From the NCBI GenBank assembly GCA_014058105.1, contig JACGCM010000933.1, positions 496,001 through 560,000 on the forward strand: a DNA stretch of 64,000 bases, in the 5' to 3' direction. The first letter of the stretch is position 1; each line of letters starts with the position of its first letter. A program made the position numbers and the translations under genes. Positions 61,544 through 64,000 of the stretch are shown here, piece after piece. Origin of the DNA: Kingdonia uniflora. Lineage: Eukaryota; Streptophyta; Magnoliopsida; Ranunculales; Circaeasteraceae. The notes under the pieces are model-generated. The model saw nothing but the letters and a program-made list of their open reading frames with translations, did no database searches and was not told the origin of the DNA.

Positions 61544-62083
61544 TTATATTTTCTCTTTCTTCTCCACTGTCACTTTTGGAGCAAATTGAACTACAAATTC
61601 ATCTAATGACATTTCCACTGTCATTTTCACATTCTTTACAGATTCTTCTCTTATTGTATCAGTTAACCAAATAAAATTATTACATAATGGATCTTCACAT
61701 TTCAGAAACTTCTGCCCAAATGGCTGTTGTGTCTTAGAAGTAAATATTTTCATAAGGTAATTGCATCCATATGTAGTATAGGAATATCTAACCCAAAGAT
61801 AGTCTCTCACCCAATGGCTACTTTGACCACATCCAAAGTAGCCATTTAAACTTGATAAACCTCTTTCTGCTTCCCTGGATTGATTAATTGTATCTGATAA
61901 CCATTGAAAGGATCCACAAATTGAGTATTGACACTTTAAGAACTTCCTTTCATAGTTATTTTTAGTGAGAGATATCATCAGCTTCATGATGTCATTGCAC
62001 ATTATTTTCTTATATTTTGTGTTAACATTTCGATGACTTTGACCCTCAAGATTGTACATTTTACAAACAACCTGATTCATCAA
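61544..62083 (-). CDS. GRF-type zinc-finger protein, antisense in the MULE
   Basis: This is an open frame of 179 codons on the strand opposite the transposase. The second half has a GRF zinc-finger pattern: GCNYLMKIFTSKTQQPFGQK then FLKC...C.NFIWLTDTI. The first half holds a similar half-motif (IMCNDIMKLMISLTKNNYER then KFLKC...CGSFQWLSDTI), so the finger appears duplicated. GRF fingers bind single-stranded nucleic acid in some DNA-repair proteins, and in plants are common in transposon-linked ORFs. It may be a second MULE gene or a captured host fragment. It is the only long undamaged ORF in this MULE. Whether it is expressed cannot be seen. Confidence 0.6.
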   Translation of the reverse strand: MMNQVVCKMYNLEGQSHRNVNTKYKKIMCNDIMKLMISLTKNNYERKFLKCQYSICGSFQWLSDTINQSREAERGLSSLNGYFGCGQSSHWVRDYLWVRYSYTTYGCNYLMKIFTSKTQQPFGQKFLKCEDPLCNNFIWLTDTIREESVKNVKMTVEMSLDEFVVQFAPKVTVEKKEKI

Positions 62084-62531
62084 ATTAAATACTTCAATTT
62101 TAGTTTTTAGATCCTCTGTGTCTTAAATAATTAGCTTTTAGACCCTATTTGTTGTGAGCAGTTGATAATATGGATTAGATGCAAAACAAACTTCTGACCT
62201 TAGATTATGTGCCAGCTTCATATTTTCCACCACCCATATTGAGTTCTGAAGATGAAGTTACTTTCAAAAGAAGAAGATGAAGTAGTTGATGTGATATATG
62301 GGATGAAGATGAAGTTATGGGTTGGTTTTATAGCCATAACTAGCATTACAACGGTCAGATTTATCGTAGCCGTTGGATCAATTTGATGAAAATTATAGCG
62401 TGTCATTATTATATAATCATACGTGGGATTCGTAATTATAGTGTGGCACTAGGATATAATTATACGTGGCAGAGCTAAGGCTATTTATGGTACTTCATAT
62501 TATTTTAATCTCAGAGAGTCACTTCCACGAT

Positions 62532-62587
62532 GTTTTAGGGTCCAAAACTAAAAATGACAATCATAGGGGGTTAAACCAATTCGTGGC
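62532..62587 (-). repeat. Right terminal inverted repeat of the MULE, cut by element E
   Basis: The reverse complement of this stretch matches 28957-29019. It breaks off where the LTR of element E begins. The last five bases (GTGGC) are the presumed target duplication of E. Confidence 0.75.
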
Positions 62588-63204
62588 TATAGGGGCCTAT
62601 CCTTCAATCTAACATAAAATCAAGTTGTCCCTAGTTTGAATTACCTCCATATCAGGCTCACGCATTCTCCACATGACTTCTCCAGTCAACATTGCCACAT
62701 TCTCTATAAACTGAAGAAGAACGCGGGTTGAACTCAAACCAAAAAACCTGAACAAGTCAAAGCCACATGTTTCTCACTAACTTAACAGTTACTCAGTCAA
62801 CAGCCGCTAACCACATTGTTCAGAGAGCGTACTCTAGCACGATGAAAAACTACGGAAGAGGCCTATATAAACAAAAAGTTCTAGAAGAGATAGAGACCAG
62901 AAAAAGATATGAGAAATCACTAGGAAGACTATCCCTTCTAAGACTCTCAACATTCCAAACTTCTTATTCACAAGATCAAACGTTTCTGAGTCTAGAAATA
63001 ACTTGTAATAAGATACCATCAGCCTCAAGCAATAAAAGTGACTATTACAAAACCTTCAATACGAGGTCGTGGTTTTTAACCTATTCATAGGTTTTCCATG
63101 CTAAATACCTGTGTCATTTCTTGTTTACTAGATTGTAGCCACATGTACATTGGTGTAAGGACTAATTCTAGGCCATGTCGAGCTCACAGAATTAGGCCAT
63201 TACA
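62588..63204 (+). repeat. 5' LTR of element E (617 bp)
   Basis: It aligns with the C and D LTRs from TATAGGGGCC (TG mutated to TA) to GCCATTACA. A TATA box (CCTATATAAAC) lies near 62862. The following PBS (63205, TTTAGAGGCGTTTGTAGG) is heavily mutated relative to TTTGGCACCGTCTGTGG. Confidence 0.88.
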
Positions 63205-63282
63205 TTTAGAGGCGTTTGTAGGAAAAAAATTCTTTCCATAGTATCCTAAGACATTCAATCACTCTACTACAACATTTCAATC

Positions 63283-64000
63283 ATGGCCACATCAAGGCGA
63301 CCAACTACCGGAGTTTAGCTCGATCTCTCAATCAAGCCAGAATAACTTTCAGATCTCCAGGCGAATCTCAACACTGAAGCAGAGAAGCACAACGAGCTCG
63401 AACAACAATTAACTCGCGACCGAGAGCTCTGTGAGAAAGAGCTCGACGCCAAATGACAAGCTCGTTTGACAGTGCTTAAATGGCACAAAGATCAAATGAC
63501 AATAATATAGATTGCCTTACAAGCTCTGTAGAACATTCAGCAGGCTCCTCCAACACGAGATCATAATCAGGTTCCAGAAGACTCTAGGATTTCTGGACGG
63601 AAAAGATTGGGACCTCAAGGAGCCACTAGCAAAGCTATTTCCAGACATATTCAGAATGAACCTCAGCCTTCTATCCATTTAGGAGGAGAGATTCAATCTA
63701 AAATCAGCCGAGGTCACCGATGTTCCATCCGTCAAGAGAAAGAACAAAGACCACTGCCTCGAGTTCTAACGCGAGATCGTTTGAGTGAAGGTACCGGTAC
63801 TCATAATCCACCACCTCATCATCAAGCCCCTCAACCGATCCATCACTATGTCACGCAAGAGCATATGGACCTGCGTATTAAGGAGTTGATTGAAGCACAA
63901 GTTCTGGACACTACCGACGACCTTACCAAGCTACAAGGAAGTCCAATTGCCAAAGAACTATTCGATATGGATATTTCAAAAGGTTTCCATACTCTGAAAA
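63283..64000 (+). pseudogene. gag N-terminus of element E (partial)
   Basis: The frame starts MATSRRPTTGV and then hits TAG. It continues ELEQQLTRDRELCEKELDAK, a coiled-coil-like part, then SIHLGGEIQSKISRGHR, SEGTGTHNPPP, YVTQEHMDLRIKELIEAQ and LQGSPIAKELFDMDI. It follows the element C gag closely and is in one frame almost throughout, with about five stops. The capsid domain begins as the window ends. Confidence 0.75.

Larger units (their letters stand above)
28927..62587 (+). mobile_element. Mutator-like element (MULE), host of the nested insertions
   Basis: Terminal inverted repeats are visible at 28957-29019 and 62532-62587. They share CACGAATTG, CTATGATTGTCATTTTTAG and TTGGACCCTAAAA in opposite orientation. 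Between them lie a degenerate MuDR-type transposase in two pieces (30306-32513, 60606-61380) and an antisense GRF zinc-finger ORF. Removing element C (32519-60605 plus one TSD copy) leaves an element of about 5.6 kb, a normal MULE size. The outer part of the right TIR is displaced by element E beyond the window. The left end is set at GGGAAAATTAG (28927) by its look alone. Confidence 0.8.
62588..64000 (+). mobile_element. 5' part of Ty3/gypsy (Tat-like) retrotransposon E
   Basis: A 617-bp LTR, a decayed primer-binding site and the start of gag are all homologous to element C. The element continues past the window edge. Confidence 0.88.

Noticed and set aside
28927..62587. A single giant 33-kb DNA transposon
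   Set aside because: Most of the length is two nested retrotransposons with their own target duplications; the MULE itself is about 5.6 kb.
63283..64000. Plant viral insertion (caulimovirid)
   Set aside because: No movement or coat protein motif; the sequence follows the element C gag throughout and sits behind an LTR and PBS.

Overview
This window looks like repeat-rich nuclear heterochromatin of a flowering plant. The sequence is AT-rich. Almost every recognisable coding segment belongs to a transposable element, and all carry stops or frameshifts. I saw no intact host gene, no tRNA or rRNA gene and no CRISPR array. The species cannot be told from the sequence. Element names (A to E) and ORF names (aORF1 to 4) are mine.

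Layout. 1-1244 is unassigned. 1245-3079 is the 3' end of a Ty3/gypsy element (A) closed by a 3' LTR, followed head to head by an inverted, truncated LTR of the same family (3081-3627). 3628-6635 holds two MITE-like repeats and unassigned DNA. 6636-7240 is a BTB/POZ pseudogene. 7250-15165 is a minus-strand LINE with ORF1, endonuclease, reverse transcriptase and RNase H. 15170-22910 is the 3' half of a second-family Ty3/gypsy element (D) with its 3' LTR. 24050-25055 is a truncated Pht1 phosphate-transporter pseudogene. 27230-27775 is a remnant of an unidentified protein gene.

From 28927 to the end there is a three-deep nest. A Mutator-like element (MULE, 28927-62587) has transposase exons split by retrotransposon C (32519-60605, TSD TTACC). 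C is in turn split by retrotransposon B (43639-57635, opposite strand, TSD ACATA). A fifth retrotransposon, E (62588 to beyond the window), sits inside the MULE right TIR.

The Ty3/gypsy elements appear to be Tat-lineage. B and C are about 14 kb when nested DNA is removed. They have a second, archaeal-type RNase H after the usual one and a long region between integrase and 3' LTR. That region carries a tandem-repeat block and then an antisense gene module. The module has a large spliced gene with a PF04195-like domain and coiled coils (aORF1) and up to three small ORFs (aORF2, aORF3, aORF4), some preceded by TATA boxes. Related versions occur in A, B, C and D, which represent two LTR families. 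This antisense module is the best candidate here for a poorly described system.
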